Shown: positions 46,394-55,515 of the stretch, one piece after another
How the letters are laid out: every line of letters starts with the position of its first letter
Position numbering within the stretch: the first letter of the stretch is position 1
NCBI GenBank assembly: GCA_965530755.1
Contig: CBESNA010000004.1
Location: forward strand, 1 to 64,000
DNA: 64,000 nucleotides
Source: SZUA-35 sp965530755
Lineage (GTDB): Bacteria > Actinomycetota > Acidimicrobiia > Acidimicrobiales > SZUA-35
Reading direction: 5' to 3'
The notes under the pieces: model-generated
Told to the model about the DNA's origin: nothing
Databases searched by the model: none
Seen by the model: the letters and a program-made list of their open reading frames with translations, nothing else
Translations under genes and position numbers: made by a program

Positions 46394-49165
46394 TCAGAGC
46401 ACGGACGGCCCACCGACGAAGCCGACGCTCGACCAGGTCGAAATGGAGCCCTTGGCGTCGAGGATCTCGAGCTGCGTGCGACGAACAGCTTCGTCTGGCG
46501 GCAGCGTCCGGAGGTGATCGTGGAGTGGGCGCATGAACTCGATCGCTCCGGCATCGTCGAGATCCGAAAGCGTTGTGATGACCCCGGAAGCACCGGCAGC
46601 GAGAAAGGCTCGCGGCAGCCCGAGCAACTCGAGAGACGTGCCGGACCCGCCGAACTCGCTGTTCGTCTGGAGTCCGGTGTCGCATCCGCTGAGCACCACC
46701 ACTTGGCCATCGAGTTTCCACGTGCTGATCTCGGCAGCAGTGATCCACCGATCGGCCAGCTGGAGGCCGCTGTTCCACGGGTCGGAGGATCTCGAGAGCG
46801 AGTGGGCTGCAAGGTGGATCACATCATGGGAAGGGATGAGTTGGCAGACCCGCTCGACCGTCGCGTCTTCGCCGCACACCGACGTTCCTCCGGTTCTCAT
46901 TCCGATCTCGGCCGCCTCGAGCACCGAGGAGGGAATTCCCTCTGCGCCGACACCGATGGCCAGGATCCTCGGCTGTCCACCCACGGCGTCGACGCGGCGA
47001 GCGAACAACTGTTGTCTGACCGACATTGCCGACGCGACGCTCGGGCTCGGAGCCAGGGTGATCGTGGTTCGTTCGAGGAGGTGCTGAACTCCATCGTGTA
47101 GCGCGCCGAAGGGCACGTCGATGGCGCTCGGCGGCGGGACGATGACCAGCCGGTCCGTCGCTCGAGCCTCCGAGAGTTCGAGCGGGCGCAACAGCTGGTC
47201 GTACATGTCACGGAGAAGATCGATCATCGGCGCGTCGAACGCCGTTCGACGGTGAAACAACGCCTTGGCAGCGATGCGGCGATGGAGAAGCGAGAGGTCG
47301 ACCCGAGTGTCGAGCAGCCGTTTGACGTCGGTGAGGTGGCGGACGAGGCGAGCGGGTGCACCCGGTTCAACCACGACAGCGTAGATCTCGTGGTCGAGTT
47401 CGCCGAAGACGATCAGCGCCGCAGCGACGGTGGCACCCGGGTCGATCTTGCTGTCCTCCTGCGTTCCGCTGTCCGACGGTTCATCTGTCCATGAGTCCAG
47501 GGTGTGACCTACGAGAGTCCGGTGCTCCAGCTCAGCCAACCGCGGTTGGATGAGCTCCAGCCGTCGCCCATCGGCACCGTTCATCTCGTCGTAGAGTCTG
47601 CCCAGTTCGACCTTCGCCTCACTTGGATCTCCGGCCATGTCAGCCTGCACGCGTTCGACGAGCGTGATGCCGTAAGACTCATCGAGCAGGTCGACCACCT
47701 CGCTGGCCAGGTCGAGTTCGAGGAGGACGGTGCACAGCGCGTCGATGGCGCTTCGGCGACCGGCCAGGAAGTGACTTCGGAGCAATTCGTCGGTGATGTT
47801 CGAGCGAAGTCGATGGAGGATCGCGGTCGCTGAAGCCAGCGCGAGTCGTGCTTCTTGGAGGTTCTCACAATCCATCTCGAGCTTTCCGCGCTGGTACGCC
47901 AGCCTCCATTGGATGTGTGGCGCCACGAGATCCGAGACGATCGCCTCGGCTGAATCGATCGTCGTTCGAATCTCGGTCGGGTCGTCGATCAAGCCGATCT
48001 CGACGGCGACGACTCGCCAACGGACGCGATCAATCGTCGTCCCGAAGGCCTCCAGGTGGTCGATGGCCTCGGTCACGAGGACGAGATCGTCGTGATCGAA
48101 CCAAGGGAGCGATTCAGCGAGCGACAACGCCGCTTGCGCCGCGGCACGACGATGACCGGCTGATCCGAGAAGATCTCGTGCTTCCAGAAAGAGTTCCCTG
48201 GACCTGACCGAGTCCACCCTGGCAAGGAGTTCCCCGGCGAGCAGCAAGCCGGCCGATCGATCATTGAGAAGCACGCTGCCGGCCATCTTCGGGACGACAT
48301 CGTCGAGGATCTCCAGGGCGTCGCTGGTACGGCCGATCATGGAGAAGACCCGAGCGATGTCGACGCGAATGGCGTGATGGTCCGGAGCGTCGGGAAGATC
48401 CGCTAGGTCGCTCTGCGCCCGACGTAGCATCGAAAGGCTGGTGCCGTAGTTGCCGAGCATGGCGTGGCCGCGGGCGCCCCACGACAGGTTTCTGGCGACC
48501 CGTGCCGGAACGTCGCTGTCGCTCAATATCGAAGAGCCACGCTCGATCCACGGCAGCCCCAATCGAGGGCGACCCATCTCGATGAGGAGATACCCGCGAT
48601 TCGAGAACAGCAAGCCGCGGTGTCCGGCAGCGAGCGTGTCGGCAATGGCAACGACGGCATCGGAATGGTCGAGCGCCTCTTGGTACTCACCGACGCTGAC
48701 GAGAGCCATGCTGAGGTTGGCGCGCATCGATGCGAGAAGCAGCGAGGCTCGCCGGGCTTGCTCGGGCTCCGCACCGCAATCGATCGACGATGTGAGCCGT
48801 TCGATGGCGGCTCGACCGACCTCGATCGCCCGGCGTGGTTCACCCGTCAGGCAGTAGAGCGCGATCTCGCCGAGGGCGACCCTGATCGACTCGAGGTCAT
48901 CGTCAACGAAGTCGAAGAGCGCCCGGGCGTGGTCGAGGCGTTCGCCGGCCTCGGCGAAATGTCCAGCCTCGATCAACGCTCGCGCCAGGTGATACGTGGC
49001 GGCGGCCTCGAGCCGCTGATCGCCTAAAGCGACAGCTCGTTCGACCAGCTCCCCGATTCGTCGGCGCCCGGTGCCGGTGACCTCGGGCAAGTTTCGAGAG
49101 AGTTCGGCAATCGCCTCAGCGAGGTCGGCGCGAAGCGGTGGATCCGAGATCGTCTCCGATGTCAT
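46394..49165 (-). CDS. TPR-CHAT caspase-like protease
   Basis: A 923-residue protein. The first ~560 residues are helical repeats of TPR type (AAATYHLARALIEAGHFAEAGERLDHA; NLSMALVSVGEYQEALDHSDA). The last ~330 residues are a CHAT domain, a caspase-clan cysteine protease with the catalytic pair H788 (HLAAHS) and C828 (SGCDTG). Bacterial TPR-CHAT proteases, such as those guided by type III CRISPR, are activated by a partner and cleave a defined protein. Here it follows a sigma factor and a small beta-sandwich protein, with only 6 bases to the latter. That small protein or the sigma factor could be the substrate. Both catalytic residues are intact. Confidence 0.92.
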   Translation of the reverse strand: MTSETISDPPLRADLAEAIAELSRNLPEVTGTGRRRIGELVERAVALGDQRLEAAATYHLARALIEAGHFAEAGERLDHARALFDFVDDDLESIRVALGEIALYCLTGEPRRAIEVGRAAIERLTSSIDCGAEPEQARRASLLLASMRANLSMALVSVGEYQEALDHSDAVVAIADTLAAGHRGLLFSNRGYLLIEMGRPRLGLPWIERGSSILSDSDVPARVARNLSWGARGHAMLGNYGTSLSMLRRAQSDLADLPDAPDHHAIRVDIARVFSMIGRTSDALEILDDVVPKMAGSVLLNDRSAGLLLAGELLARVDSVRSRELFLEARDLLGSAGHRRAAAQAALSLAESLPWFDHDDLVLVTEAIDHLEAFGTTIDRVRWRVVAVEIGLIDDPTEIRTTIDSAEAIVSDLVAPHIQWRLAYQRGKLEMDCENLQEARLALASATAILHRLRSNITDELLRSHFLAGRRSAIDALCTVLLELDLASEVVDLLDESYGITLVERVQADMAGDPSEAKVELGRLYDEMNGADGRRLELIQPRLAELEHRTLVGHTLDSWTDEPSDSGTQEDSKIDPGATVAAALIVFGELDHEIYAVVVEPGAPARLVRHLTDVKRLLDTRVDLSLLHRRIAAKALFHRRTAFDAPMIDLLRDMYDQLLRPLELSEARATDRLVIVPPPSAIDVPFGALHDGVQHLLERTTITLAPSPSVASAMSVRQQLFARRVDAVGGQPRILAIGVGAEGIPSSVLEAAEIGMRTGGTSVCGEDATVERVCQLIPSHDVIHLAAHSLSRSSDPWNSGLQLADRWITAAEISTWKLDGQVVVLSGCDTGLQTNSEFGGSGTSLELLGLPRAFLAAGASGVITTLSDLDDAGAIEFMRPLHDHLRTLPPDEAVRRTQLEILDAKGSISTWSSVGFVGGPSVL

Positions 49166-49171
49166 GCGCGT

Positions 49172-49687
49172 TCAGTTGACGATCAGGGTGAAGCGTGCCA
49201 ACAAGCGAGGCTGCTCGGAGCGACCGCTGTCCGGCGAGATCGCGATTCCGGTCTCGACCGTTCCCGCAAATGAACCGAACGCTATGTCGTCGATCCGGAA
49301 CTGGCCATGTTCGTCACACTGCACGCGACACAGGCCGATCGAGATCGTCAGCAGAGCCAGCTCGTCGATGGGCAGTACGACGCCTCGGATCGAGGCTCTA
49401 CGCGTGTGCTCGTCAGGAAGAACGTCGATGGCGAGGTCGATGGTGGAGGCCGAGAGCGTCAGGAGGCGCGAGCCCGAGAGAGTGGCCCCTCTGACCAGCG
49501 TGCGATCCTCCGTGAACCGAGAGTCAGACACGACCTGAAGTGCTTCGTGGCCTTCGGTCCCAGCAGTTTCCGGAAGACTTCGCAGCGCCTTCCGGAGGTC
49601 ATGGGGAACGGTTCTGTCTCGAAACACGCTGGCCAGCCTGCGCAGCGTGAGGGCCACGTCATCGCGTGTCGACCCGTCGGCGCTCAT
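49172..49687 (-). CDS. small beta-sandwich protein of the sigma/CHAT operon
   Basis: The 171-residue protein has a helical N-terminal ~45 residues with basic patches, then a beta-rich domain. Its ending CDEHGQFRIDDIAFGSF (124-140) fits the pattern of carboxypeptidase-regulatory-like beta sandwiches. No catalytic motif is seen. The start (ATG 49687) overlaps the sigma factor stop as ATGA, and its stop is six bases before the CHAT start. This fixed order in one operon suggests an adaptor, anti-sigma-like factor or protease substrate. Function unproven. Confidence 0.75.
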   Translation of the reverse strand: MSADGSTRDDVALTLRRLASVFRDRTVPHDLRKALRSLPETAGTEGHEALQVVSDSRFTEDRTLVRGATLSGSRLLTLSASTIDLAIDVLPDEHTRRASIRGVVLPIDELALLTISIGLCRVQCDEHGQFRIDDIAFGSFAGTVETGIAISPDSGRSEQPRLLARFTLIVN

Positions 49688-50343
49688 GCTCGAAGCTCCT
49701 CGATCACATCGCGTAGCCGATCGAGGCATCGTTGACGGGTCGGTCCGATACTGCCAACCGGGCGGTCGAGGCGAACACCGACCTCCGCGTACGTCGGCTC
49801 ATCGCCGTCGAGGAAGAGGTGGGTGATCAGGTCTCGACACCTGGGAGAGAGGCGGTTGAGGGCGTCGTACACCTCTGCATCGAACGCCAGGCGTTCCGCA
49901 TGGTCTGAATCACTGACCCGGTCGAGATCGACCATGCTCTCGAGGTGTTCGCCAACTGGAGCCTCGCGACGACGACATTCGAGCTGCCGCCACGTCAGGC
50001 GCCGGGCCACCGTGGAGAGCCACGAACCGAGGCGATCCGGTTGGCGAATCGTCCGACTCTGGTTGATGAGAGCGGCAAACGTCGCCTGAGTCACGTCGGC
50101 GGCATCGTCCGGGCCGAGTCCGCAATGAAGCGGGACCGAATACACGAGCCGTTCGAACCTGCAGACAATGGCGTCCCAGGCAGCTTGGTCGCCATCGACG
50201 AACCTCTGCAGCAGCTCGGCATTGGACACCGATGTTTCTGGCAATGGACGAGATACGGCTTGCTGCTGTCGAACGCGGGCGGACGAAAGGGGCACCAGCC
50301 CACGGTAGCCGCCGGGCGCTGTCCGATCCCGGGTGGCCGCCAC
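49684..50343 (-). CDS. sigma-70 family (ECF-type) RNA polymerase sigma factor
   Basis: This protein carries sigma region 2 (NAELLQRFVDGDQAAWDAIV; DDAADVTQATFAALI; GSWLSTVARRL) and region 4 (SPRCRDLITHLFLDG; YAEVGVRLDRPVGSI; RQRCLDRLRD). The start is ambiguous: GTG 50343 gives 219 residues, while GTG 50229 begins just before the conserved region 2, and no clear ribosome binding site decides. It heads the operon ahead of the beta-sandwich and CHAT genes and is divergent from the GGDEF-EAL gene. An anti-sigma factor of usual type is missing. Confidence 0.9.
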   Translation of the reverse strand: MAATRDRTAPGGYRGLVPLSSARVRQQQAVSRPLPETSVSNAELLQRFVDGDQAAWDAIVCRFERLVYSVPLHCGLGPDDAADVTQATFAALINQSRTIRQPDRLGSWLSTVARRLTWRQLECRRREAPVGEHLESMVDLDRVSDSDHAERLAFDAEVYDALNRLSPRCRDLITHLFLDGDEPTYAEVGVRLDRPVGSIGPTRQRCLDRLRDVIEELRA

Positions 50344-50364
50344 TTGCCCGCCGGGGAAGGGGCT

Positions 50365-50390
50365 GGAACGCTCCGGAACATTCTGCCGTA
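50365..50390 (+). promoter_or_regulatory. ECF-type promoter candidate upstream of the GGDEF-EAL gene
   Basis: GGAAC (50365-50369) and CGTA (50387-50390) are separated by 17 bases, close to the GGAAC-N16/17-CGTT pattern of ECF sigma promoters. A second GGAAC lies at 50375. It would read towards the GGDEF-EAL ATG at 50424. Confidence 0.4.
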
Positions 50391-50423
50391 ACGTTTGACC
50401 CGGGCGTTGCCGATAGTAGTGGA

Positions 50424-53033
50424 ATGCAATCGCGCGAGCCGGGCGTGACCGGATGGAGTGTGAAGAATCGGCTGGTTCTCCTCGTTCTGCTGCCCTTGGC
50501 CGTCGTCGCCGCGGCTGTAGGGGTGGTCGCTCACGACCGCCAACTCGAGAGCTCGGCCGCCGAGGTGGTCGAGGGACAGGTCGACGGGCTGCGAGCCCTC
50601 ATCGAGCTGAAGGCCGCTCTCGCAAGCGAGCGAGGAGCGGTCGAACTCGAGTTTCGATCGGCCTCGTTCGGCATCCCTGCCCGCCTCGGGGCCGGCCTGT
50701 TGGGCTTACCGGACACAGAAACCACGTTCGCAGTGACTGATGCCGCCATCACGGCATCGGTGGAACGCCGCGTTGACATCGTGACCGATCTCGAGTCAGC
50801 CCGCGAAGAGCGGGCGCTGCTGGATCCGATCGCCATCGATTCGTACCAGGCGCTCGACGATCGCATCGTCGCCGAAGTCATCGGCGTGGTCCGTTCGATG
50901 CAGGAAACCGGACTCGCCACGGCCGATGCGGACCTTGCTGACGTGCTGGCGCAGCTGGAGGCTGCCATTCGATCGTCATCGGCGGCGTCGAACCAGACGA
51001 CCCGGTTGGCCGGAGCGTGGTTCGGACCTCCCGAGACGCGTCAGGCCGCTGTGTCAGAACTCGGGTTCGCGACCGCGCGGTTTCAGATGGCATTTGCAGA
51101 GTTGGACACCGATCGGATTCCGCCTGACCTCCTGGTAGCTGTGGAGTCCGGGGACCAGCAGATGACCGACGCTGTCCTCATTGCACTGGCCGGCGAACTG
51201 GAATCGCCGGTGGGCACCTCGTTCAGTTCATTACCGTATGCGATCGAGGTCTTCGGTGCGTCGTTCGAGCGAGGTGACGCGCTCACGACCATCTTCGACG
51301 CAGCGACCAATGATGTGGAGGCAACGGCGTCGCGTATCGACACGAGTGCGGCTCGCAGCTTTCGGGTTGCACTACTCGCAGGTGGGGCAGCGGTCGCCCT
51401 GTCGATCCTGTTGTCGTGGCGACTCGCCGCGTCGATCTCAGGCCCGATGCTCGCGGTGGCCGAGCGCACCCGCGAGCTGCGAAGCGGTCGTATCGAACAG
51501 CGCCCTCTGCCTCTCAGCGGACCACGCGAGCTTCGAGACGTCGCGGCAGCGCTGAACGATGTCGCGGCCAACCTCGACTCGCTGGAGAGCAAACTCGGTG
51601 CACTAGCCCGTGCCGATCTCGACGACCCGGTGCTGGACGAGCGGCTCCCCGGACGCCTGGGTGAGACCTTGTCCCGTTCGGTCGACACACTGTCAGCCTC
51701 GGTGGCCGACCGGGCAGACCTGCAGACGCGACTCGTCCGCGAGGCGACACACGATTCGTTGACCGGCCTGTCCAACCGAGCAGCGGCGCTTTATCGACTC
51801 GGTACAGCCCTCGCTCGTAGCGAGGAGCACACGGTCGGGCTGCTCTTCGTCGATCTCGACGACTTCAAACGAGCGAACGATCTCTTCGGTCATCGGACTG
51901 GAGACCTCGTTCTGGTCGAGGTAGCCGAGCGACTCCGGGCGGAATGCCGGCCGAACGACCTCGTTGCAAGGCTCGGTGGTGACGAGTTCCTGATCGTCGT
52001 CGACGACGACCCGACCCTCGACGGGCTGATGGGTCTCGGACGCCGCGTCGTGAACAGCACGAAACGACCACTCGAGGAGCCGACGGCCGGCGGGCTCGTC
52101 ACCGCTGCCTCCGCCGGGGCAGCCCTCGCCACGGGTGGCTCCATCGAAGCCCTCGCGTTCCTCGCTCAGGCCGACGCAGCGTTGTACCGAGCGAAGGCGT
52201 CAGACGACCGCCTCGCAGTGTTCGACGAGCAGCTGTCCGCAGAAGTCTCCGAACGGGCATCGCTCGAGCAACGCATGCGTGTGGCCTTGGCTGGTGGCGA
52301 CTTCGAGGTCCACTATCAACCCATTCTCGACGCCGGATCACTCGAGATCGACCAGGTCGAAGCGCTTGTCCGCTGGACTGGGCCAGACTCGATCGGACCT
52401 GATGTCTTCATTCCGGTAGCCGAGACCTCGGATCTGGTGATCGAGATCGACCGCTTCGTGATGGGGCGGGCGACGAAGGACATCGCCGAGCTGATGAGGA
52501 TGGGCGTTGCGCCCGCGCTCAGCGTTGCGGTGAATGTGTCCGGGCGCCACCTTCTCCATGCCGACTTCGTCCGTCATGTGGTCGAGGCCATCGAGAACAG
52601 CGGAATCGATCCAGCACGGCTGATCGTCGAGGTCACCGAGACCGCGCTCGTGGCCGACCTCGATCGTGCTGCATTACATCTCGACGAATTGAGGTCACTC
52701 GGCGTTCGGGTGTCGGTCGATGATTTCGGGACCGGCTTCACCTCGATCTCCCAGCTGAAACGACTCCCGATCGACGAGTTGAAGATCGACAAGAGCCTTG
52801 TCGATCAGCTTCCTCACGATCAGGCACTCGTTCGAGTAGTCCGTGACCTGGCCGAGCACTTCGGCATGACCACGGTCGCCGAGGGTGTCGAAACACAGGA
52901 GCAGGCAGACGTTCTCCGAGAGGTTGGTTGCGGCAATCTCCAGGGCTGGCTCTATGCCAGAGCGATGTCGTCGTCTGACCTCCGAATCTGGCTCGATGTC
53001 GATGTGTGTGTGAGGGCGCCAGATTTCCTCTAG
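50424..53033 (+). CDS. membrane-bound diguanylate cyclase/phosphodiesterase (GGDEF-EAL)
   Basis: This 869-residue protein makes and/or degrades cyclic di-GMP. A transmembrane helix is at ~15-36, then a mainly helical periplasmic sensor (~40-310) with the SERGAVELEFR segment seen in nitrate-type sensors, a second helix at ~313-333 and a HAMP linker. GGDEF is intact at 518-522 with the inhibitory RxxD site (RPND) five residues before. The EAL domain keeps EAL (646-648), VTETAL, DDFGTG and EGVETQ, so both activities look possible. The start is ATG 50424. It is divergent from the sigma factor, possibly under its control through the promoter above. Confidence 0.95.
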   Translation: MQSREPGVTGWSVKNRLVLLVLLPLAVVAAAVGVVAHDRQLESSAAEVVEGQVDGLRALIELKAALASERGAVELEFRSASFGIPARLGAGLLGLPDTETTFAVTDAAITASVERRVDIVTDLESAREERALLDPIAIDSYQALDDRIVAEVIGVVRSMQETGLATADADLADVLAQLEAAIRSSSAASNQTTRLAGAWFGPPETRQAAVSELGFATARFQMAFAELDTDRIPPDLLVAVESGDQQMTDAVLIALAGELESPVGTSFSSLPYAIEVFGASFERGDALTTIFDAATNDVEATASRIDTSAARSFRVALLAGGAAVALSILLSWRLAASISGPMLAVAERTRELRSGRIEQRPLPLSGPRELRDVAAALNDVAANLDSLESKLGALARADLDDPVLDERLPGRLGETLSRSVDTLSASVADRADLQTRLVREATHDSLTGLSNRAAALYRLGTALARSEEHTVGLLFVDLDDFKRANDLFGHRTGDLVLVEVAERLRAECRPNDLVARLGGDEFLIVVDDDPTLDGLMGLGRRVVNSTKRPLEEPTAGGLVTAASAGAALATGGSIEALAFLAQADAALYRAKASDDRLAVFDEQLSAEVSERASLEQRMRVALAGGDFEVHYQPILDAGSLEIDQVEALVRWTGPDSIGPDVFIPVAETSDLVIEIDRFVMGRATKDIAELMRMGVAPALSVAVNVSGRHLLHADFVRHVVEAIENSGIDPARLIVEVTETALVADLDRAALHLDELRSLGVRVSVDDFGTGFTSISQLKRLPIDELKIDKSLVDQLPHDQALVRVVRDLAEHFGMTTVAEGVETQEQADVLREVGCGNLQGWLYARAMSSSDLRIWLDVDVCVRAPDFL

Positions 53034-53084
53034 TATCATTGATGGGTTCGCCACGTTGGCCGCCTGAATCGAAAGAAGATACCA

Positions 53085-53282
53085 ATGCAAGGCACCGTCA
53101 AGTTTTTCAATGCTGAAAAGGGCTTCGGCTTCATCTCCCGCGAAGGAGCGGACGACGTGTTCGTCCATTACTCCAACATCGCCGGTGATGGTTACAAGTC
53201 CCTCGATGAAGGCCAGCTCGTCGAGTTCGACGTTGCTCCTGGTCGCAAGGGCGAAGAAGCGCAGAACGTCCGCGCGGTCTGA
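53085..53282 (+). CDS. cspA: cold-shock domain protein
   Basis: A 65-residue single CSD protein with RNP1 KGFGFIS and RNP2 VFVHYS, which binds single-stranded RNA and DNA as an RNA chaperone. AAAGAAG precedes ATG 53085. An AT-rich patch just after the GGDEF-EAL stop (~53030-53041) may be its promoter, giving a leader of about 40 bases. It ends in a clear terminator. Confidence 0.96.
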   Translation: MQGTVKFFNAEKGFGFISREGADDVFVHYSNIAGDGYKSLDEGQLVEFDVAPGRKGEEAQNVRAV

Positions 53283-53301
53283 GAACCCGCTTCTGACAGG
53301 A

Positions 53302-53327
53302 GGCCGCCGCTCTTCGGAGCGGCGGCC
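53302..53327 (+). terminator. intrinsic terminator of the cold-shock gene
   Basis: Perfect 11-bp GC-rich arms (53302-53312/53317-53327) close a UUCG tetraloop and are followed by TTCGTCGTTTTC. This is the clearest terminator in the window. Confidence 0.88.
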
Positions 53328-53377
53328 TTCGTCGTTTTCGGGCGTCAGATCAGGCTCGCCGGTGCCGATGGAGTGTC

Positions 53378-54370
53378 GTGTCGCCTCTTGGTTCCCTTCT
53401 CGCTCGGCGACGCCTGGTTCTGGTTTTGCCTCTGATCGCGATCTCGATCGGGGCAGCGGTGGCGCTCGCCGTGCGGAACACCTCGCAACCGTGCTCGATC
53501 GGGGGGCAGCCGACGTCGGTCTATGAGTGGCGTGAGGATGCCTGGCGGTCGCCGAAGGCGCAGCGAGATCTGGTCGACGCCGCGGTCCAGCTCTGTGTCA
53601 GCACGGTGCATGTCGACTTGACCGCGGCCGCTGTCGCCGACGTCGGTGAACGCCAGGACCTGATCGACGACCTGCTGGCGCTCGTTGCCATGGCGGAACG
53701 GAGCGACATCAGAATTGCGGGGCTTGCCGGCGATCCCTGGTGGCCGACGCCAGAAGGCCTCGTCGACGCGTCGGCCGTGCTCGATCTCGTCGCCGACGTG
53801 AATCTCCGGCTCGCTCCAGGGACCAGCGTGGATTCCCTCCACATCGACGCCGAGCCCTGGTCGCTGACCGAATGGTCCTCCCGACGAGAGCAATGGTCGA
53901 TCGACTTTGTCTCGTTCATCGAACACGTCGTGGCTCATCGAGATCGGCTACCCGGCGAGAAGGTCCAACTCGCATTCCTCGTGCCCTATTGGTTCGACGG
54001 CACGAATGGGGAAGCACCATTGATCGAGATCGACGGTAGGACGGCCTCGCCGTTCGCTCATCTGGTCGACGCAGATCATGGTGGGGTCTCGTACGTCGTG
54101 ATGGCCTATCGGGATCGAGCACTCGGCGAGGGTGGGATCGTTGACCTGATTGCCGACGAGATGGCCAGTGACGTACCGATCGTGTTGGCGATCGAGACGG
54201 TTGGGGTCGAGCCTGCCTCGATCACATTTGCCGACGATGGCTTCGAGTTGCTCGACGTACAGCTGCGGCTCGTTCACGAGGCGCAGGAAGCCGGCGGACG
54301 ACCGCTCTCGGGAGTGGTGATCAACGATCTCGCCGGTCTCCGTCAACTCGCCGCTGCTGTCAGGGAGTGA
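53378..54370 (+). CDS. membrane-anchored protein, TIM-barrel-like, unknown function
   Basis: The 330-residue protein has one N-terminal hydrophobic helix (residues ~12-32) and a soluble body outside the cell. The body contains repeated strand/loop signatures of a barrel: VHVDLTAAAV, DIRIAGLAGDPWWP, DSLHIDAEPWS, VQLAFLVPYWFDG, VSYVVMAYRD, VPIVLAIETVG, LSGVVINDL. D and E residues at strand ends (HIDAEPW) resemble glycoside hydrolase barrels. I do not recognise a family. The start is GTG 53378. It follows the cold-shock terminator and stands alone. Confidence 0.7.
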   Translation: MSPLGSLLARRRLVLVLPLIAISIGAAVALAVRNTSQPCSIGGQPTSVYEWREDAWRSPKAQRDLVDAAVQLCVSTVHVDLTAAAVADVGERQDLIDDLLALVAMAERSDIRIAGLAGDPWWPTPEGLVDASAVLDLVADVNLRLAPGTSVDSLHIDAEPWSLTEWSSRREQWSIDFVSFIEHVVAHRDRLPGEKVQLAFLVPYWFDGTNGEAPLIEIDGRTASPFAHLVDADHGGVSYVVMAYRDRALGEGGIVDLIADEMASDVPIVLAIETVGVEPASITFADDGFELLDVQLRLVHEAQEAGGRPLSGVVINDLAGLRQLAAAVRE

Positions 54371-54436
54371 TGAGCCCGGGTCCGTCGGCCGCGACCTCTC
54401 GGGTTGTCGGCGGTCTGGAACCTCGTCGGCGAGAAC

Positions 54437-54468
54437 CGGCGTGAGTTCGAACCTCGGGGCTCACGCCG
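54437..54468. promoter_or_regulatory. hairpin in the leader of the F420 oxidoreductase gene
   Basis: Nine-base arms CGGCGTGAG/CTCACGCCG with a 14-base loop, 16 bases before the oxidoreductase ATG. It could be a terminator for the preceding gene or a regulatory element. Confidence 0.35.
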
Positions 54469-54483
54469 CGTAGTGTCCCGTCG

Positions 54484-55515
54484 ATGGACATCGATCTCAT
54501 GACTGGCGCGTCGACGTGGAGTGAGGCAGCCGATCTGGCCCGCAAGCTGGAGGGTGCAGGATTCTCCGGGATGCTCTACACCGAGACCAGTCAGGTGCCA
54601 TGGATGCAGATCGCAGCTGCGTCGATGGCGGCTCCGTCCCTGTTCTTCACAACCGGCATTGCGGTCGCTTTTCCCCGAAGCCCGATGGTGTCTGCAGCGG
54701 TGGCGCACGAAATCGCCGGCAACACCGGGGGACGCTTCCGGCTGGGGCTCGGTAGCCAGGTGAGAGCGCACGTCACGAGGCGATACAGCACTGAATTCGA
54801 TCGGCCGGCAGCGCGCATGCGTGACTACGTCCTGGCAGTCAAGGCCTGCTTCCGAGCCTTCGATCGCGAAGAGCGGCTCCAGCACGACGGTGAGTTCTAC
54901 CAGCTGAGCCTGCTTCCGAACGAGTGGGCACCTCGTCCTCACGGCCATCCGATGAAGGTCGACATGTCGGCGGTCGGTCCCTTGATGACCAAGGTCGCTG
55001 GTGAGGTCGCAGACGGCATTCACGTCCACCCGTTGCACTCGATGCACTACATCGAGCACCGTCTCCTGCGAGACATCGCTCTCGGTGCCGAACGGTCAGG
55101 CCGGTCCGTCGACGACATCGACCTGATCATTCCGGTCTTCGCATGCCCGGGTGACTCCCCGGAGGACCGAGAGCCGTACGTGGCACGGGCCAAGCAACAG
55201 ATCGCGTTCTACGGCAGCACGCCGAACTACGCCTTCCAGTTCGACGATCTCGGGTTCGACGGGACCACAGATCGAGTCCGAGAAAGGATGAAGGCGGGTG
55301 ACCTCGCCGGTATGGCAGACCAAATCACTGACGAGATGCTCGATCACTTCGCGCTCGTTGCACCGTGGGACGAACTGGCTGACCGACTCCGTGACCGGTA
55401 CGCGGGCACGGCAACCCGAACGGTGATGTACCTCGGCGAGAACGAGATGCGGACCGACGCCGCAGCTCTCGGCCGATGGGGCGAGGTCGCTCGAGCAGTC
55501 AGGAGTCAACAATGA
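54484..55515 (+). CDS. LLM-class F420-dependent oxidoreductase
   Basis: A 343-residue luciferase-like monooxygenase-fold protein. Features: MTGASTWSEAADLARKLEGAGFS at the start, FFTTGIAVAFPRSP, and the NTGGRFRLGLGSQV binding loop. Members reduce or oxidise with coenzyme F420, or use FMN. The substrate is unknown. Its stop overlaps the next SDR start (ATGA), coupling the two. It is distinct from the other such gene at 56320. Confidence 0.88.
   Translation: MDIDLMTGASTWSEAADLARKLEGAGFSGMLYTETSQVPWMQIAAASMAAPSLFFTTGIAVAFPRSPMVSAAVAHEIAGNTGGRFRLGLGSQVRAHVTRRYSTEFDRPAARMRDYVLAVKACFRAFDREERLQHDGEFYQLSLLPNEWAPRPHGHPMKVDMSAVGPLMTKVAGEVADGIHVHPLHSMHYIEHRLLRDIALGAERSGRSVDDIDLIIPVFACPGDSPEDREPYVARAKQQIAFYGSTPNYAFQFDDLGFDGTTDRVRERMKAGDLAGMADQITDEMLDHFALVAPWDELADRLRDRYAGTATRTVMYLGENEMRTDAAALGRWGEVARAVRSQQ

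Noticed and set aside
43512..50343. Monooxygenase-esterase as a fourth gene of the sigma/CHAT operon
   Set aside because: About 260 bases and a terminator-like hairpin separate it from the CHAT gene, and it has its own ribosome binding site, so co-transcription is not supported.
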